Below are positions 62,201-64,000 of a DNA stretch of 64,000 bases, piece after piece (the first letter of the stretch is position 1; every line of letters starts with the position of its first letter). The stretch lies in assembly GCA_905178155.1 (NCBI GenBank), contig CAJINV010000001.1, positions 6,951,794-7,015,793 on the forward strand, written 5' to 3'. The translations under genes and the position numbers were made by a program. The notes beneath the pieces were generated by a model, which did no database searches, was not told the DNA's origin, and was given only the letters and a program-made list of their open reading frames with translations. This DNA comes from Amoebophrya sp. A120 (Eukaryota; Sar; Dinophyceae; Syndiniales; Amoebophryaceae).

Positions 62201-64000
62201 GTGAACAGGGTCTGGAAGCTGGCCATCGCGCGGATCAGCATGGTCGTGATCGCGTTGAAGATCCGCCTTTCCCAGTACACATAGTACTCCGCCATGGCCG
62301 GGCTCGACCCGGTTTTCGTGCCCGCGGTGGTTTCCTCGATTTTGATCAAAAAGGGTGAAATTGACTCGTACTTCTTCACCAGGTCAGCCACCTGCTGCTC
62401 GCGGAACTTCTCAAAGTACTCGTAGAACTCCTGGTGGTCCATCACTTCCTGGTCCTCCTGCTCCCAGTTGAACGGTTTCACGAGGATGGCCTTTTCGATC
62501 GCGTCCACGACGTTTTCGATCCGTTCCTGGGATTTCTCGACCTGATCCCGGACGGAGCGGAGCGTGGAGACCCCGCGGTTCCCCTCTTCGATGAAGTCCA
62601 GGATCCCCAGGGAGTTCCAGTTGAGCACCCCCAACCCGGGTTCCATGCAGGCGTCGAGCTCGCGGAGCTGACCTTTGAGGAGATTTCGCTGCACCGTGGA
62701 CATGTCGCCGACCACCTCGTCGTACGCATTCGCGAGAAGCTGGAGCTGCTCGACAAATTGCTTGTATTTCTCCTCCTGTAGCCCGACGTTGAGCACTAAT
62801 TGCGGCAACTCAAACCCGCCAAGCTGGTCCAGCATCTTCGCTTCCCGGGTGAGCAAATCTAGTTGCACGTTGAAATTGACCGCGAAGCCACCACCCTCTT
62901 TTTTGCACAAAATGTTGTTCCCGAGCGCCTCCTGCACGGTGGATACGGCTTGCTCCTCCCAATCTGCGAACAGATTCTGCTCGAACGCGAGAATGTCCTT
63001 CCCCAGATCCACGTAGTCGCGGCAAGCAACCTGCCCCTCGGGGGTTTGTAACAGCTGCGGCATCGTCTTGAAGCTGAGAACCGGCCGCTTGATGCGGGCA
63101 AAAATACTCCGCGCCCACGCGATGCTGCCCGCTAGTGGTGGCACGTCTTTCGGCGGCTTGTAGTTCACGCTCTCTTTCTCGAAGAGCTCGCGCATGCGCT
63201 TGACCTGTTGATCAATGTTTTAGCAGGAGGTCGGTTTATTTTCATCATTTACATCATTCTCAAGATCGAAAAAATAAACCGTCGTCGTGTCAAAACGCTA
63301 GTACCCTCCTTATGACCACATAAGTAAAATCCCATCAATTAATCTAGATCATAGTACCTCGCTTCCGTACTGCTTTAATATGTCCGCGAACTTCTCGCTC
63401 ATCTTCGCGTTGATCGTCTCCCGCGATTCGATGTTCTTGAAGTTCTGCAGCAGTTGAAACGCGCCTTCCGCGGACCGCAAATTCTGAAACGAAGTGTATC
63501 AAGTGTAAAAGTGTCTGGGTCTGGATACTTGTAATGCTAAAAGTGAATGATAGACGCGCCGCAATGTGCAGCTATGCATGACAAATTTTGTGGCTGCCAT
63601 GTCTTACGTATTCCGCATGGCAAACTGCCTTTTCGAACGACAGTTAAGGGGGCTCTTTCGTGCCTATGCAACACAGATTCTCGAGTCATGCCAGACAAGC
63701 ATGACAAACTTGCACTCTTCCAGACCCAGACGTTTTTGCATTTGATAAAGTGTCCAGAAAGACAATCGCCCTTCGCTCGATCACCTCCACGCGTTCGCGG
63801 AACCGCCCCATCATAGGTTCCCACACGGTCGAGTAGTTCCGCTCGTCGAAAGCGCGTCGAGCAGAGACTTTCTGAAGTTCTGCTCTCGTCAAGTCTGCCA
63901 CTTCTTTCAAGAGCTCGTCGATGTCCGCGCTGTCGCCCGTCACTTCTTTCAACTCCGGACCGAGAAATTTGTAGAACTGGTCCAGCACTTGCGTGACCTC
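44228..64000 (-). CDS. DNAH10: Axonemal dynein heavy chain, DNAH10/inner-arm I1 beta type (5' end outside window)
   Basis: Motor ATPase of flagellar inner arms. Sixteen exons are visible: 63748-64000, 63358-63491, 61566-63204, 59980-60556, 58149-59865, 57033-57989, 56677-56832, 55765-56455, 53302-55591, 49612-49642, 48987-49352, 48198-48744, 47537-48049, 47192-47252, 45298-46907 and 44228-45168. They give 12483 bases, 4160 aa, in frame throughout. Six junctions are introner elements and nine are GT-AG introns. The tail ([18 protein letters not shown]) is followed by the linker and four P-loops: [10 protein letters not shown] (AAA1), GPTCGGKS (AAA2), GESGTAKS (AAA3) and GIGGSGKQS (AAA4). CFDEFNRI and [10 protein letters not shown] lie in AAA1. 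A coiled-coil stalk spans the end of the 53302-55591 exon through 48198-48744. AAA5, AAA6 and a C-terminal domain end at LNDNS. The C-terminal domain ([34 protein letters not shown]) and [16 protein letters not shown] fit DNAH10/I1-beta best from memory. The class needs a tree. Confidence 0.95.
46913..47191 (-). mobile_element. Introner element, TATCCTGAGT family, dynein AAA5 region (copy 1)
   Basis: 279-bp insertion; left end TATCCTGAGTAAAAACGTCC, right end CGTTTTTACAAATGATA, flanked by TTGAT at 46908-46912 and 47192-47196. Excision with one repeat gives [15 protein letters not shown] in frame, a conserved dynein stretch. The right terminus looks more like the TATCAAATG family (ATTTGTA..), so the two ends may be of mixed origin. 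Confidence 0.92.
47258..47536 (-). mobile_element. Introner element, TATCCTGAGT family, dynein AAA5 region (copy 2)
   Basis: 279-bp insertion with perfect terminal inverted repeats (TATCCTGAGTAAAAACG and its complement), then CCCCACCCCAGAG. It is flanked by TGTCT at 47253-47257 and 47537-47541. Excision gives [15 protein letters not shown] in frame. It has exactly the length of its neighbour, and only a 61-base exon (plus duplication) lies between them. Confidence 0.94.
49358..49611 (-). mobile_element. Introner element, TATCAAATGC family, dynein stalk
   Basis: 254-bp insertion; left end TATCAAATGCAAAAATG, right end CATTTTTACAATCCATA (outer bases diverged), flanked by CGCTT at 49353-49357 and 49612-49616. 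Excision joins REKADADQA to LQAAMPALA in frame. Only 36 bases separate it from the 3654-bp element upstream in the gene. Confidence 0.9.
50070..50840 (+). repeat. Direct repeat arm of the foldback element
   Basis: Units starting GGCGGGCCGTTCTGG recur at about 50074 and 50389, with a partial copy at about 50779. Each contains 78-bp subrepeats of the pattern CCATCGG(G/C)GCTG followed by CACGCGCC, CCCAACGCGCAAA and GTGGG. The second unit has one extra subrepeat, which suggests unequal exchange. Confidence 0.85.
51067..51197 (+). repeat. Twofold 60-bp repeat in the foldback spacer
   Basis: Two copies of about 60 bp begin AATAAGATAG and end CTTTACAGATCGAGAGA, at 51067-51128 and 51138-51197. They lie between the two inverted arms and are unrelated to the arm subrepeats. 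Confidence 0.75.
51600..53050 (-). repeat. Inverted repeat arm of the foldback element
   Basis: Reverse-complement copies of the left-arm units (for example around 51890-52230, 52440-52800 and 52880-53050). They are recognised by CCGATGGT, TTTTGCGCGTTGGG and CGCTGAAAGCGAGAAAACC. Copies are 85-95 percent alike by eye, less uniform than the left arm. Confidence 0.8.
56461..56676 (-). mobile_element. Introner element, TATGAGAGTG family, dynein AAA2
   Basis: 216-bp insertion with ends TATGAGAGTGCACAACTCC and GGAGTTGTGCACTTCTATA. These extend inward as CCCTCCCCCTCATTTGT and its complement, over 30 bp of pairing. Flanked by CGCCT at 56456-56460 and 56677-56681. Excision joins PINPKA to VTTDELYGV in frame. 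The duplication would allow a GC-AG boundary here, but no GT-AG. Confidence 0.92.
60700..61500. repeat. Short tandem repeats filling a dynein intron
   Basis: The 1009-bp GT-AG intron (60557-61565) is almost entirely tandem repeat. A 16-bp unit near GCGAGGCACTACTTAA fills about 60700-61115, and a 13-bp unit near AAGCGAAGCACTG fills about 61115-61430. The ends are degenerate. The second unit looks like a shortened form of the first. There are no spacers and no coding potential. Confidence 0.9.
63497..63747 (-). mobile_element. Introner element, TATCAAATGC family, dynein tail
   Basis: 251-bp insertion; left end TATCAAGTGTAAAAGTG (diverged), right end TTTTTGCATTTGATA, flanked by AAGTG at 63492-63496 and 63748-63752. 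Excision joins IVFLDT to [12 protein letters not shown] in frame. The subterminal CTTGTAATGCTAAAAGTG resembles the same position in the elements at 20833 and 49358. Confidence 0.91.

Overview
The window is nuclear DNA from a protist, most likely a dinoflagellate-lineage alveolate. The closest match I know is a parasitic syndinian of the Amoebophrya type. The organism is inferred, not read directly. The grounds are spliceosomal introns, an axonemal dynein, an N-myristoylated Rab5 of the ARA6 type, unidirectional gene order, and many transposon-like introns with inverted-repeat ends. I know such introner elements from published Amoebophrya genomes. All eleven genes I can support lie on the minus strand.

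Layout, left to right (each gene is read right to left): the 5' four exons of a UBC4/UBE2D ubiquitin-conjugating enzyme (1-816); a giant multi-pass membrane protein, probably 3143 aa in two exons (1975-11531); a 1052-aa unknown with a hydrophobic N-terminus (12435-15593); an ER-lumenal fusion of ERO1, a soluble fumarate reductase and cytochrome b5 ending in RDEL (16647-21852); the XPF/ERCC4 repair nuclease (22392-26399); a secreted protein with 18-residue repeats (27276-30719); a large Arg/Lys/Trp-rich unknown (31452-35764); a 2-kb gap with a GC-rich island (35765-37753); a degenerate mitochondrial F1-ATPase alpha homologue (37754-39517); an ARA6-type Rab5 (39934-40809); a Gfo/Idh/MocA oxidoreductase (41588-43296); and most of a DNAH10-type inner-arm dynein heavy chain in 16 exons (44228-64000).

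Two things stand out. First, the ERO1-fumarate reductase-cytochrome b5 protein carries a signal peptide and a C-terminal RDEL. It reads as a one-polypeptide machine that could pass electrons from ER disulfide formation to fumarate. Second, two kinds of intron coexist. I place 24 ordinary GT-AG introns. I also place ten insertions with terminal inverted repeats and perfect 5-bp target-site duplications. Removing each insertion plus one copy of the duplication restores frame and conserved protein sequence, although none offers a GT-AG boundary. They fall into at least six terminal-repeat families, including a 3654-bp foldback element in the dynein stalk. All ten lie in four conserved genes (dynein 6, ERO1 fusion 2, XPF 1, oxidoreductase 1). 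None lies in the equally long coding sequence of the other seven genes.

Exon boundaries were read by eye. For every complete gene model the exon lengths sum to a multiple of three. I saw no tRNA, rRNA, CRISPR array or prokaryotic feature.
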